NCBI RefSeq assembly: GCF_013375535.1
Contig: NZ_JABXJG010000001.1
Location: 1,550,001 to 1,614,000, forward strand
Source of the DNA: Sphingobium sp. 15-1
GTDB lineage: Bacteria; Pseudomonadota; Alphaproteobacteria; Sphingomonadales; Sphingomonadaceae
Length of the DNA: 64,000 bases
Direction: 5' to 3'
Position 1 is the first letter of the stretch. Every line of letters begins with the position of its first letter. A program made the translations under genes and the position numbers. Under the pieces are notes generated by a model. That model ran no database searches. It was not told where the DNA came from and worked only from the letters and a program-made list of their open reading frames with translations. Of the stretch, positions 35,831 through 44,544 are shown piece by piece.

Positions 35831-36493
35831 CTAGTCCTGGGGTTGCGGGACGACGCGCATATAAGGCGTGACGGCGGTCCAGCCTTCGGGAAATCGTTCC
35901 TTGGCTTCCTCGTCCGAAACGGCGGGGACGATGATGACATCCTCGCCCCATTTCCAGTTCACCGGGGTCGCGACCTTGTGCTTTGCCGTCAGTTGGCAAC
36001 TGTCGAGCAAGCGCATCACCTCGTCGAAATTGCGGCCGCTGCTCATGGGGTAGCTCAGCATCGCCTTGATGAGCTTGTCGGGACCGATCAGGTAGACGGT
36101 GCGGACCGTCTGGTTGTCGGCGGCGGTGCGGCCTTCGGATGTGTCTCCGGCACTGACGGGGAGCATTTCATAAGCCTGCGCCACTTTCAGGTCGCTGTCA
36201 CCGATGATGGGATAGGTGACCTCGCCGCCGGTCGCAGCCTTGATGTCATTGAGCCAGCGCTCATGATTGCCGACCGGATCGACTGACAGGCCGATCACCT
36301 TGCAGTTGCGGCTGGCGAATTCGGGGGTCAGCCGGGCGAGATAGCCCAGTTCCGTCGTGCAGACGGGGGTGAAGTCCTTGGGGTGCGAAAAGAGGATGCC
36401 CCAGCTAGCGCCCAGCCAGTCGTGAAAGCGGATTTCGCCCTTGGTGGTCTGCGCGGTGAAGTCGGGGGCCTTGCTGCCGATCGAGAGTGTCAT
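35831..36493 (-). CDS. 1-Cys peroxiredoxin (Prx6 family)
   Basis: 220 residues from the ATG at 36493, with GGAGGC upstream. The peroxidatic Cys45 is in H-P-K-D-F-T-P-V-C-T-T-E, and the long C-terminal dimerisation region (W-K-W-G-E-D-V-I-I-V-P) marks the Prx6/AhpC-TSA 1-Cys group. It reduces hydroperoxides. It is first in a two-gene unit with the persulfide dioxygenase/rhodanese fusion, suggesting a joint role in sulfide or peroxide stress. Confidence 0.93.
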   Translation of the reverse strand: MTLSIGSKAPDFTAQTTKGEIRFHDWLGASWGILFSHPKDFTPVCTTELGYLARLTPEFASRNCKVIGLSVDPVGNHERWLNDIKAATGGEVTYPIIGDSDLKVAQAYEMLPVSAGDTSEGRTAADNQTVRTVYLIGPDKLIKAMLSYPMSSGRNFDEVMRLLDSCQLTAKHKVATPVNWKWGEDVIIVPAVSDEEAKERFPEGWTAVTPYMRVVPQPQD

Positions 36494-36905
36494 GGTGCCT
36501 CCCTGCAAAGACTCGCACCCGCCTGGATCGGCGGGCAGGGGAACCTATCATGACGGGGCAGATTAGGCGATTATTTCTTGGGCTCCGTGCTCCTGCGGAG
36601 CGGCACTGAGCGGTTGCTGCTGGGCAAAGGAAACGCATATTGGCCGCTTCTGCCGCAGATCCTTTTGCGTCATTCATCTACGAATTTCTTGTCCCCAGCT
36701 GCGGACAGTCAGCCCCTCTGGTTCACAGCACGGAGTAGTTATGTCGCTTTTACAACCGACCCAGGGTGGACACATTTCAAACGGATGCACGGCCAGCGGT
36801 CGGCTATCGAGTCGAACCGTTGCCATCGTCTATCATGCTGGATGAGGCCTGCCGGAGCTGAGAGCCGCCGCTGGTATGAGATGACCAGCGGCGGCCGCTT
36901 CCGGC
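36494..36905. other. Intergenic region without a supported gene
   Basis: About 410 bases upstream of the peroxiredoxin gene. One frame on the plus strand is open across much of it, but its translation has no domain, an atypical composition and no ribosome-binding site. The region presumably holds the peroxiredoxin promoter, plus a hairpin near 36864. Confidence 0.5.
36864..36895 (-). terminator. Hairpin after the isochorismatase-family gene
   Basis: Perfect 12-bp inverted repeat gccgccgctggt / accagcggcggc with an eight-base loop, located 10 bases beyond the stop codon of the minus-strand gene. No T-run. Confidence 0.5.
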
Positions 36906-37547
36906 TTATTCAGTCTTGTCGTAGGAGAATTGGATGCCTGCCGTTCCCCCGGTCTCGATGAACAGGCTCATGAAGGCGGGGACGGTTTCGGCGCGGCTCC
37001 AATCGCGCTGAAGTTCGCAGAAAAGCTGGACAGTGGAGATCAGCTTGCCGCCCGCCTGCTCGATCCGGCGGAGCGCCGCCTCATGCGCCGCCACCGAAGT
37101 GCCGCCCACCGCATCAACCGGCATATAGACCTCATAGCCTTCGGCCAGCGCGTCCAGCGCCGGGAAAGTCAGGCAGGCCTCGGTCCAGAGCGCGGTCATC
37201 ACCAGCTTCCTGCGCCCGGTCTCCTCCACCGCCTTGCGGAATTCCACATCCTCCCAGCTATTGATGCTGGTCCGGTCATAGGTGGGATAGTCGCCCAGCA
37301 CTTTGCGGACATGCGGCACGGGCGGCTTGTTAAGGCCCGTCTTCACATTGACCGTCGAATGGATGACCGGCAGGCCATAGGCGACCGCGGCCTTCGAGCA
37401 GCCGACGATATTGTTCAGCAGCAACTGCCGGTCCATCGAGGCGATCGAATTCACCTGCACCGGCTGATAGTCGATGATGATGAAGGCCGCGTTGTGCGGC
37501 GTGAGCAGATGGTCGGATTTCGGATCACGAATGGGTTCGCTCGACAT
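36906..37547 (-). CDS. Isochorismatase-family cysteine hydrolase (YcaC-like)
   Basis: 213 residues from the ATG at 37547. Family landmarks are F-I-I-I-D-Y-Q-P near residue 25 (catalytic Asp), a Lys-containing middle region, and M-T-A-L-W-T-E-A-C-L-T-F-P with the nucleophilic Cys. It resembles YcaC-type hydrolases of unknown substrate. It is separated by 142 bases from the pirin gene on the same strand and has its own likely promoter. Confidence 0.88.
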   Translation of the reverse strand: MSSEPIRDPKSDHLLTPHNAAFIIIDYQPVQVNSIASMDRQLLLNNIVGCSKAAVAYGLPVIHSTVNVKTGLNKPPVPHVRKVLGDYPTYDRTSINSWEDVEFRKAVEETGRRKLVMTALWTEACLTFPALDALAEGYEVYMPVDAVGGTSVAAHEAALRRIEQAGGKLISTVQLFCELQRDWSRAETVPAFMSLFIETGGTAGIQFSYDKTE

Positions 37548-37622
37548 GGTTTCGTCCTTCCCGTTTGCAGGCACCCGTCCTCATCTCCGCGCGGACGGCG
37601 ATGTCCGGCGGCCGGGCGACGC

Positions 37623-37636
37623 GCGGATGCATCCGC
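37623..37636. promoter_or_regulatory. 14-bp perfect palindrome upstream of the isochorismatase-family gene
   Basis: gcggatgcatccgc is a perfect, gapless palindrome 76 bases upstream of the gene start, in a position suited to an operator. Function inferred only from symmetry and location. Confidence 0.3.
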
Positions 37637-37658
37637 CGTCCTGATCTTCGAACCGGAA

Positions 37659-37684
37659 CGCCCGGCCCCCAAAGGAACCGGGCG
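37659..37684 (-). terminator. Hairpin after the pirin gene
   Basis: cgcccgg and ccgggcg pair around a 12-base spacer, starting six bases beyond the pirin stop on the minus strand. No T-run; moderate support. Confidence 0.4.
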
Positions 37685-37689
37685 CCCGA

Positions 37690-38556
37690 TCAGGCCGCCT
37701 GCGCGAACCTGCCGTTGTTGAAGTCGTCGACCGCCTGGCGGATCTCATCCTCCGTGTTCATCACGAAGGGACCATGGCCCGCGATCGGCTCGTCGATCGG
37801 CTCGCCCGTCAGTACCAGCAGCGTCGCATCGCCATTGGCCCGGATGCCGACATCGCCGCCCTCGCGGCTGAGCAGCGCCATCTCCGCCTCCCCCGCTTCA
37901 TGGCTGCCATTGACCGTGACATGCCCGGTCAGCACCACCAGCATGGCGGTATAGCCTTCGGGCAGGTCCAGCTTCAGCTCCGCGTCGCGGACCAGGCGCA
38001 GATCCCAGACATTGACCGGCGTAAAGGTCTTCGCCGGCCCCTTCGCGCCAAGCAGCTCGCCCGCGATCACCCGGCCCTTGCCCGCGCCATCGGGCAGGTC
38101 GACGACGGGAATGTCCGCCGAAACGATGCCCTGATAGCCGCCGGGCGCCATCTTGTCCTTCGCGGGCAGGTTGACCCAGAGCTGCACCATGCGAAACGGA
38201 CCGCCTGTCTTCGCGAAGGCGGGCGCATGATATTCTTCATGCAGGATACCGCCCGCCGCCGTCATCCACTGGACGTCGCCGGGGCCGATGATACCGCCAT
38301 GGCCGGCGCTGTCCCGATGCTCCACCTGCCCGTCATAGACGATGGTGACGGTTTCGAACCCGCGATGGGGATGCTGGCCGACGCCGCGCCGTTCCGTGGT
38401 GGGCTCGAAATAATGCGGCCCCGCATAGTCGAGCAGCAGGAACGGGCTGATATGCTGGCCCAGGCTGTTGTAGGAAAAGAGCGAGCGAACCGGGAAACCG
38501 TCGCCCACCCAGTGGCCGCGATTATTGCCGTAGCGGCCGAGAACCGTCTTGCTCAT
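37690..38556 (-). CDS. Pirin family protein
   Basis: 288 residues from the ATG at 38556. The bicupin metal motif is present: H-P-H-R-G-F-E-T-V-T near residue 65 and W-M-T-A-A-G-G-I-L-H-E-E near residue 100 (His/His/His/Glu). The C-terminal pirin domain contains P-G-H-G-P-F-V-M-N-T. Pirins of this type (YhhW-like) can show quercetinase activity or act as redox sensors. It is divergent from a LysR gene that may regulate it. Confidence 0.92.
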   Translation of the reverse strand: MSKTVLGRYGNNRGHWVGDGFPVRSLFSYNSLGQHISPFLLLDYAGPHYFEPTTERRGVGQHPHRGFETVTIVYDGQVEHRDSAGHGGIIGPGDVQWMTAAGGILHEEYHAPAFAKTGGPFRMVQLWVNLPAKDKMAPGGYQGIVSADIPVVDLPDGAGKGRVIAGELLGAKGPAKTFTPVNVWDLRLVRDAELKLDLPEGYTAMLVVLTGHVTVNGSHEAGEAEMALLSREGGDVGIRANGDATLLVLTGEPIDEPIAGHGPFVMNTEDEIRQAVDDFNNGRFAQAA

Positions 38557-38667
38557 TATCTGTCTCCGTGGCGGCGAACGCCTGTTCGCGCCCTGTTGAT
38601 CGGTAAATATCATCGCGACGACCCATGCGAAAGATTGCGCCATCCGACGCAGCGTCCTAAAAACAGG

Positions 38668-39591
38668 ATGATGCAGGACCTCAACGATCTCTATTTTTTC
38701 GTGCAGGTGGTCGATCATGGCGGCTTCGTCGCCGCGGAGCGGGCCATCGGCGTGCAGAAGTCGAAGCTCAGCCGCCGCATCCTGCAATTGGAGGATCGCC
38801 TGGGCGTGCGGTTGCTCAACCGCTCCTCACGCCGCTTCTCCGTGACCGAGATCGGCCGGGAATATTATGACCGCTGCGTCGCCATGCTGGTGGAGGCGGA
38901 GGCCGCCGATCAGGTGATCGCCCAGGTGCAGGCGGAACCGCGCGGCGTCATGCGCGTCGCTTGCCCGGTCGCGCTCATCAATTTCCAGTTCGGCGCCCTG
39001 TTCGCCCGCTTCCTCAGCGCCTATCCGTCCGTCCAGCTCCATCTGGAAAGCACCAACCGGCGCGTCGACGTGATCGCGGAGGGCTTCGACATCGCCATCC
39101 GCGTGCGCTTCCCCCCGCTGGAGCCGACCGACCTCATCATGCGCAGGCTGGACGCCAGCACCCAATGCCTTGTCGCCAGCCCGGCGCTCATGGCCGGCGG
39201 GGCGCTCTCCTCTCCGGCGGACCTCAACCGCTTGCCCAGCGTCGCGCTGGGGCCGGTGCAGCGCGATTATCATTGGCATCTCGAACATGCCGGGGGCGAG
39301 ACGGCAAGCGTCACGCATGTCCCCCGGCTTGTGACCGACGACATGGCGGCGCTGCGCGATGCGGCTCTGGCGGGCGTGGGCGTGGTGCAACTTCCGACCA
39401 TGATGGTGTGGCGCCAGGTCGAGGCAGGCGATCTGGTCCATGTCCTGCCCGACTGGCGGCCGCGCGCGGGGATCGTCCATGCGGTCTTTCCCTCCCGCCG
39501 GGGACTGCTGCCCTCCGTCAGAACGCTGCTCGACTTTCTGGCGGCAGAATGCGCGGCGGCAAGAATAAGCGCGAGCGCGCACTTGGGATGA
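38668..39591 (+). CDS. LysR-family regulator divergent from pirin
   Basis: 307 residues; tandem ATG codons at 38668 and 38671. The helix-turn-helix is G-G-F-V-A-A-E-R-A-I-G-V-Q-K-S-K-L-S-R-R-I, followed by L-E-D-R-L-G-V-R-L-L-N-R-S-S-R-R, typical of the CrgA/YhjC-like subgroup that usually controls an adjacent divergent gene. The 111-base gap to the pirin gene should hold both promoters. Confidence 0.92.
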   Translation: MMQDLNDLYFFVQVVDHGGFVAAERAIGVQKSKLSRRILQLEDRLGVRLLNRSSRRFSVTEIGREYYDRCVAMLVEAEAADQVIAQVQAEPRGVMRVACPVALINFQFGALFARFLSAYPSVQLHLESTNRRVDVIAEGFDIAIRVRFPPLEPTDLIMRRLDASTQCLVASPALMAGGALSSPADLNRLPSVALGPVQRDYHWHLEHAGGETASVTHVPRLVTDDMAALRDAALAGVGVVQLPTMMVWRQVEAGDLVHVLPDWRPRAGIVHAVFPSRRGLLPSVRTLLDFLAAECAAARISASAHLG

Positions 39592-39846
39592 TCGAATAGT
39601 CTCAGCTATCCGCCCCACACACCGCACCATTGTTCCCAGCCGCTCGGCACAGCCACAGCAGGCGCAGCACTCGACGCGAGGCATCAGTATCGATCCCTGG
39701 GCCTCGCCATCGTCGTTACCCCGGAACGGATCGAGGCATCGATCAGGCAGCGGCTGCTCTTGCATTGCTGGATGGCGTGGCGCCTACGCGGAGGATGATG
39801 GGTTGCGCATCCCGATTCCAGCCTCATTCAGCCCCATCGGCGTGGG

Positions 39847-40146
39847 CATAATCTCAAGCTTGTCTTGCGATCGGAGAAAGAGCGTCCTGCGAAGATCGAT
39901 CCCGATCTGATCGCGCTTCTTCAAAAGGCCGAGGCCACGCGGCAGCAATTGTTCACCACCCTCGATCCCGAAAAGCCAGCGGATCGCGAGGCTGGGCGCA
40001 TAGCGCGCATCGCCTTCCTCGCCCCCGACATCGTAACGGCCATTCTCGATGGGCGGCAGCCCTCATCGCTCACGCCGCGCCGTCTTGTGAAATATGCCCG
40101 CGTCCCCCTCGACTGGAAAAGCCAGCGCAAAGCGCTTGGCTTCTAA
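39847..40146 (+). pseudogene. C-terminal remnant of a site-specific (serine-type) recombinase
   Basis: The last ~95 codons read like the end of the large serine recombinases found on alphaproteobacterial elements: I-A-R-I-A-F-L-A-P-D-I-V-T-A-I-L-D-G-R-Q-P, then L-T-P-R-R-L-V-K and L-D-W-K-S-Q-R-K-A-L-G-F at the stop. No catalytic N-terminal domain is recognisable in the 255 bases between the lysR stop and this point, and no good start codon exists. It is a truncated relic. Confidence 0.65.
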
Positions 40147-40159
40147 CCCTCCCCGAAAT

Positions 40160-40241
40160 CGTGGGACACAAAACAGGGCCTCGTTAGACGCCGGGCCTTT
40201 TTTATGATGCTTGCGCGGAAATCAGCGTCTCTGTGTCCCAC
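40160..40241. repeat. Inverted repeat bracketing a terminator-like hairpin
   Basis: cgtgggacaca (40160) and tgtgtcccacg (40231) are exact 11-bp inverted repeats about 60 bases apart. Between them, agggcc ... ggccttttt forms a terminator-like hairpin near 40175-40205. The element lies between the recombinase remnant and tRNA-Gln and may be what is left of a mobile element end. Confidence 0.45.
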
Positions 40242-40337
40242 GTTTTTTTAGGGCCAGACCCGAAAGCGCGCGGTTCCGCGCCACTCTGACGACACACCCA
40301 AGGAGGCGCTCAAAATAGCTTGCGGTGTCGGAACGCT

Positions 40338-40412
40338 TGGCTGGGGCGGCAGGATTCGAACCTGCGCATGGCGGTACCAAAAACCGCTGCCTTACCGCTT
40401 GGCTACGCCCCA
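40338..40412 (-). tRNA. tRNA-Gln (anticodon TTG)
   Basis: Read on the minus strand, the seven-bp acceptor TGGGGCG/CGCCCCA, D-stem GCC/GGC, anticodon stem GCGGT/ACCGC with loop TTTTGGT (anticodon TTG), and the T-arm GCAGG-TTCGAAT-CCTGC are all intact. Discriminator G is followed by an encoded CCA. The 3' end faces the recombinase remnant. Confidence 0.95.
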
Positions 40413-40501
40413 GCATCGGCCGGACGTCGCCGGCGCGGACCGCCATATAGCGTGTGCTGCGTGAAAGGAAAGCCTAGTCATTATTTTCCGGAACGGCCAA
40501 T

Positions 40502-41062
40502 ATGCGCCGCGTCCTTCCCTTCAGCCTGGAATTGCCTGGCATGTCCGTTTCGAACTCTCCATCCGCCGTCTCGACATCGCAGATCGCGCCCGCTTCGCCG
40601 CTGTTCCTGCGCGAAGACGAGATTCGCCGCGGCATAGAGATGCTCTATTTCGGCTATTCCGCGCTGACCCGTTCGATCGACGAAGGCCTCGCCGCGCAGG
40701 GGCTGGGCCGGGCGCATCACCGCGCCCTCTATTTCATCTCGCGCCAGCCGGACCTGACCGTCAAGGATCTGCTGCGCCTGCTGGCGATCACCAAGCAATC
40801 GCTGGGGCGCGTGCTCAACGACCTGATCGAGCAGGGCTATATCGAAACACGCCAGGGCGCCAACGACCGGCGGCAGAAATTGCTGCGGCTCAGCCCCGCC
40901 GGGATCGCGCTGGAGGCGGAGCTGTTCCGGGCGCTGCGGGAAAAGATGGCGGCCGCCTACGCCCAGGCGGGACAGGGCTCCGTCACCGGATTCTGGCGCG
41001 TGCTGGAAGGATTGATACCCGATCAGGACCGGTCGATGGTGTTCGGCCTGCGCGGCCGCTGA
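40502..41062 (+). CDS. MarR-family transcriptional regulator
   Basis: 186 residues from 40502; an in-frame ATG at 40541 would give 173. The winged helix is D-L-T-V-K-D-L-L-R-L-L-A-I-T-K-Q-S-L-G-R-V-L-N-D-L, followed by the MarR wing E-T-R-Q-G-A-N-D-R-R-Q-K-L-L-R-L-S. The ligand is unknown. It stands between tRNA-Gln and a small lipoprotein gene; no divergent target is obvious. Confidence 0.9.
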   Translation: MRRVLPFSLELPGMSVSNSPSAVSTSQIAPASPLFLREDEIRRGIEMLYFGYSALTRSIDEGLAAQGLGRAHHRALYFISRQPDLTVKDLLRLLAITKQSLGRVLNDLIEQGYIETRQGANDRRQKLLRLSPAGIALEAELFRALREKMAAAYAQAGQGSVTGFWRVLEGLIPDQDRSMVFGLRGR

Positions 41063-41175
41063 AGCGATCCCGCGCCGGACAGCCATGGCGGCGCGGATCT
41101 TCGCGGACGCCGTTTCGCAACCTTATCGCCGCAAGGGCGCTTAGGCCTTTGGTTGAAGGCAAATAAGGGTGAATC

Positions 41176-41490
41176 ATGCGCACATCATTTCTGGCCGCCC
41201 TGTCGGCGCTGACCGTCCTGAGCGCGTCCGCCTGTTCGGAAAAGGCATCGGACAATCTGGAAAATGCCGGTTCCGCCATCGGCAACGACCTGGGCAACGC
41301 GGTCGACCAGGCGGGCGACAAGATTGATCGGGGCCTCGACAGAGCGGGCAATGCGATAGACGAAAGTTCCGGCCGGATGGGCGCGGCGATGGACAACGCC
41401 TCCCGCGACGCCGAACGGGAAGCGCGCGAAGCCAAGCGGGATGTCGGTTCCGCCATGGAGCGCGCGGGCAACGACATCAGCAAGGACTGA
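41176..41490 (+). CDS. Small lipoprotein with LEA-like Ala/Asp/Gly-rich helical repeats
   Basis: 104 residues. The lipobox L-S-A-S-A-C places the lipidated Cys at residue 20. The mature part repeats an 11-residue-like pattern (A-G-S-A-I-G-N-D-L-G-N-A, A-G-D-K-I-D-R-G-L-D-R-A-G-N-A-I-D), suggesting an amphipathic helix such as in late-embryogenesis-type or entericidin-like stress proteins. Function unknown; envelope stress is a guess. Confidence 0.7.
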   Translation: MRTSFLAALSALTVLSASACSEKASDNLENAGSAIGNDLGNAVDQAGDKIDRGLDRAGNAIDESSGRMGAAMDNASRDAEREAREAKRDVGSAMERAGNDISKD

Positions 41491-41549
41491 TCCTGCGGAT
41501 CGGGAAGCGGCGCTTGACCTGAGCGGCCATCGGCAGCACCAATTCCGGC

Positions 41550-42437
41550 ATGCATGGCGCCGCCTCCGAACCCTCCCCATCCCGGCTGATGATCGGACGC
41601 CCGGAACTGGCGCTGATCGGCATTACCTTGCTGTGGGGCGGCACGTTCCTGATCGTCCATCATGCGATGCGGCACAGCGGGCCGCTATTCTTCGTCGGCC
41701 TGCGCTTCGGCACCGCCGCGCTGATGGCGCTGCCGCTCGCCCTGCCCGCGCTGCGCGGCGTCACCCGGCGCGAATGGCTGGCCGGGGCGATGATCGGGCT
41801 GGGCATCTTCATTGGCTATTCGCTGCAGACATGGGGGCTGCGGACGATCTCCAGCAGCACGTCGGCCTTCATCACCGCCGCCTATGTGCCGCTGGTTCCG
41901 ATCCTGCAATGGATCATCCTGCGCCGGCGGCCCCGGCTGGCGAGCTGGGCGGGCGTGGCATTGGCTTTCCTCGGCCTGCTGCTGATCGCCGCGCCGAAGG
42001 ACGGGCTATCGCTGGGCCGGGGCGAGGCGCTGACGCTGGTCAGCACGCTCGCCATCGCGCTGGAGATCATCTTCATCAGCCTGTGGGCGGGCCGCGTCGA
42101 CGTGGCGCGGGTGACGTTCATCCAGCTCGCGGTGACCTCCCTGCTGGCCTTCGCCTGCATGGTTCCGGCGGGAGAGGCGATCCCGCCCTTCTCCTGGACG
42201 GTGGTGCTGTCGGCCTGCGGCCTGGGGCTGATGACGGCGCTGATCCAGCTCGTCATGAACTGGGCGCAGCAGAGCGTATCCGCGACCAGGGCGACGCTGA
42301 TCTATGCGGGCGAGCCGGTCTGGGCGGGGCTGATCGGCTGGATCGCGGGCGACCGCCTGCCCGCCACCGCCCTGCTGGGCGGCGCGCTGGTGGTCGCCGC
42401 CGTCATCGTCAGCGAAATCCGGTTCGGAAGGCGTTAG
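41550..42437 (+). CDS. EamA/DMT-family transporter
   Basis: 295 residues with ten hydrophobic segments in two EamA repeats. Landmarks: L-L-W-G-G-T-F-L-I-V-H-H in helix 1, L-R-F-G-T-A-A-L in helix 2, T-S-A-F-I-T-A-A-Y-V-P-L-V-P in helix 4, and A-T-L-I-Y-A-G-E-P-V-W-A-G-L-I-G near the end. It is an inner-membrane exporter or importer of metabolites, substrate unknown. Its 3' end overlaps the convergent enoyl-CoA hydratase gene by four bases. Confidence 0.9.
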   Translation: MHGAASEPSPSRLMIGRPELALIGITLLWGGTFLIVHHAMRHSGPLFFVGLRFGTAALMALPLALPALRGVTRREWLAGAMIGLGIFIGYSLQTWGLRTISSSTSAFITAAYVPLVPILQWIILRRRPRLASWAGVALAFLGLLLIAAPKDGLSLGRGEALTLVSTLAIALEIIFISLWAGRVDVARVTFIQLAVTSLLAFACMVPAGEAIPPFSWTVVLSACGLGLMTALIQLVMNWAQQSVSATRATLIYAGEPVWAGLIGWIAGDRLPATALLGGALVVAAVIVSEIRFGRR

Positions 42438-43189
42438 CGCCGGAAGACCGGCGGCCGCTTCTCGAAAAAGGCGGCGAAGGCCTCCTGCGCCTCGGCGGAG
42501 CGAAGCGTTTCCTGGAACAGCAGCCCTTCCTCCTCGATTCGCGCAGTCAGCGCAGCCTGATCGCCCTTCAGCAACCGGCGGGTCGCGGCGAGCGCCTGGG
42601 GCGGCTTGGTCGTCAGCAGCGCCGCCTTCTGCCGCGCATGCTCCAGCAGGCCATCGGCCGGGACGATCGCCGTGACGAAGCCCGCATGATCCGCCGTCTG
42701 CGCGTCCATCGGCTCACCCAGAAGCAGCATCGCGGCCGCCTTGGCATAGCCGAATGTGGCCGGCGCCAGCAGGCTGGAGCCCGCTTCCGGCACGATGCCC
42801 AGATTGACGAAGGGAGTGATGAAGCGCGCATCCGGCGCCGCATAGACCAGGTCGCAGTGGAACAGCATGGTCGTGCCCACGCCGACGGCAAGCCCCTGAA
42901 CGGCGGCGACGATCGGCTTTTCGAAGGCGGCGATGGCGCGGATGAAGGCGAAGGCGGCTTCCCCGCCCTGCGGCCCCGCCATGAAATCCTTCAGGTCATT
43001 GCCCGCGCAAAAGGCGTCGCCCTTTCCGGCGAAGAGCACGACGCCGATCTCCTCGCGCGCGGAGGCGTCGGCCAGCGCGGCGGTCATGGCGCGATACATG
43101 GCGGCGGTCAGCGCATTCTTCTTGTCGGGTCGGTCGATATGGATTTCGATGACGCCCTGATTTTCGACGATGGCGATCCCTTCGCTCAC
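42434..43189 (-). CDS. Enoyl-CoA hydratase/isomerase family protein
   Basis: 251 residues from a GTG at 43189, supported by AAGGAGAG upstream. Crotonase signatures: R-P-D-K-K-N-A-L near residue 20, F-C-A-G-N-D-L-K-D-F (oxyanion hole), and V-N-L-G-I-V-P-E-A-G-S-S-L-L with the catalytic acidic residue. The sequence resembles the PaaG/isomerase-like branch. It is divergent from the Rieske oxygenase at 43387. Confidence 0.9.
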   Translation of the reverse strand: MSEGIAIVENQGVIEIHIDRPDKKNALTAAMYRAMTAALADASAREEIGVVLFAGKGDAFCAGNDLKDFMAGPQGGEAAFAFIRAIAAFEKPIVAAVQGLAVGVGTTMLFHCDLVYAAPDARFITPFVNLGIVPEAGSSLLAPATFGYAKAAAMLLLGEPMDAQTADHAGFVTAIVPADGLLEHARQKAALLTTKPPQALAATRRLLKGDQAALTARIEEEGLLFQETLRSAEAQEAFAAFFEKRPPVFRR

Positions 43190-43321
43190 GGCCAGACTCT
43201 CCTTTTGCTGTAACGGTTGTTTGGGCGACTGTTGGCCGATCGGCGCGGGCGCGTCTATCCTTTTCCGATGTGCCGAAAAGGACACAATGGCCTTCCCAAA
43301 GCACAGAGCTTCCGGCCGCCC

Positions 43322-43350
43322 TTGTTGCCGGGCAATCGCCACTGTTATAC
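43322..43350 (+). promoter_or_regulatory. Putative promoter of the Rieske/flavoenzyme pair
   Basis: TTGTTG and TTATAC are separated by 17 bases, placing the start point about 30 bases before the ATG at 43387. An AT-rich tacatacgtac stretch directly after could be an operator. Confidence 0.4.
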
Positions 43351-43386
43351 ATACGTACAAATTAGGCGACGTGGGGGCGCGCGATA

Positions 43387-44544
43387 ATGGACGGCAATGG
43401 GCAAGAGGATGATCCGGACGCGGCGTGGAGCCTGCCCGGCTGGACCTATCGCGATCCCGAATTTTTCGATGTCGAACTGCGCCGGATATTCCGGCCGTCC
43501 TGGCAGATCGTGGCCCATGAAAGCGACATCTCCTCCCCCGGCGACTTCCATCGGCTGGACTATATCGGGGAAAGCGTGATCGTCATGCGGGGCGAGGATG
43601 GACGGGTCCGCGCCTTCGCCAATGTCTGCCGCCATCGCGGGGCGCGGATCGTCGACGCCCTGTCGGGCTGCGCAAGGACGCTCACCTGCCCCTATCATGG
43701 CTGGACCTATGACAGCGCCGGGCGGCTGACCGGCGTGCCGATGAGGGCGAGCTACGCGTTCGACATGGCCGACCATGGGCTGGCGGCCGTGGAGGTGGAG
43801 AATGTCCACGGCTTCCTCTTCGTGCGGCTGGAGGATGATGGCGGGCCTTCCGTCGTGGAGATGCTGGCGCCCTATCTGGACGAGATCGCGGCCTATCGCT
43901 TCGAGGATATGCGGGCGCTGGGGCGCGTGACGCTGCGCCCGCGCGGGGTCAACTGGAAGCTCGTCGGGGACAATTATTCCGACGGGCTGCATATCGCGGT
44001 GGCGCATCCGGGGCTGAAGCGGCTGATGGGCGACGGCTATGGCGTGGAGGCCAGCGCCCATGCCGACAGGATGAGCGGCCCGATCCTCGACCGGCCCTCC
44101 GCCCAGCTATCGGAGCGAGCCTATCAGCATTTCCTGCCGCGCATACCGCATCTGGGGGATGAGCGGCAGCGGCTTTGGGCCTATTTCAAGCTGTGGCCCA
44201 ATATCGCTTTCGACATATATCCCGACCAGATCGATTTCATGCAGTGGTTGCCGCTGTCCCCGACGCAGACGCTAATCCGGGAGATTCCCTATGCGATTCC
44301 TGATAAGCGCCGGGAAATGAGGGCGGCGCGCTATCTTAACTGGCGGATCAACCGGCAGGTCAATGCCGAGGACAAGACGCTGATCGACCGGGTACAGGCG
44401 GGGCTGGCTTCGGAAAGCTTCACCGTGGGGCCACTGTCCGATCGGGAGGTGGCACTCCGGCATTTTTGCGGGCGGATGCGGCAGATCATTCCGCAGGCGC
44501 GGCTGCATCGGGCGCCAGCGGCGGGATGGAGTCGGGCCGCATGA
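43387..44544 (+). CDS. Rieske-type aromatic/quaternary-amine oxygenase alpha subunit
   Basis: 385 residues. Rieske ligands C81-x-H83 and C101-x-x-H104 (V-C-R-H-R-G and C-P-Y-H-G-W); mononuclear iron region G-D-N-Y-S-D-G-L-H-I-A-V-A-H-P. This is the full ring-hydroxylating alpha type, nearer to choline/carnitine/stachydrine monooxygenases and ring-hydroxylating dioxygenases than to the VanA-like enzymes at 23976 and 27765. Its end overlaps the flavoenzyme gene (ATGA). No small beta subunit or reductase is adjacent. Confidence 0.88.
   Translation: MDGNGQEDDPDAAWSLPGWTYRDPEFFDVELRRIFRPSWQIVAHESDISSPGDFHRLDYIGESVIVMRGEDGRVRAFANVCRHRGARIVDALSGCARTLTCPYHGWTYDSAGRLTGVPMRASYAFDMADHGLAAVEVENVHGFLFVRLEDDGGPSVVEMLAPYLDEIAAYRFEDMRALGRVTLRPRGVNWKLVGDNYSDGLHIAVAHPGLKRLMGDGYGVEASAHADRMSGPILDRPSAQLSERAYQHFLPRIPHLGDERQRLWAYFKLWPNIAFDIYPDQIDFMQWLPLSPTQTLIREIPYAIPDKRREMRAARYLNWRINRQVNAEDKTLIDRVQAGLASESFTVGPLSDREVALRHFCGRMRQIIPQARLHRAPAAGWSRAA

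Noticed and set aside
36578..36961. Plus-strand open frame in the gap upstream of the peroxiredoxin gene
   Set aside because: No ribosome-binding site, no domain, overlaps the isochorismatase-family gene on the other strand; treated as non-coding.
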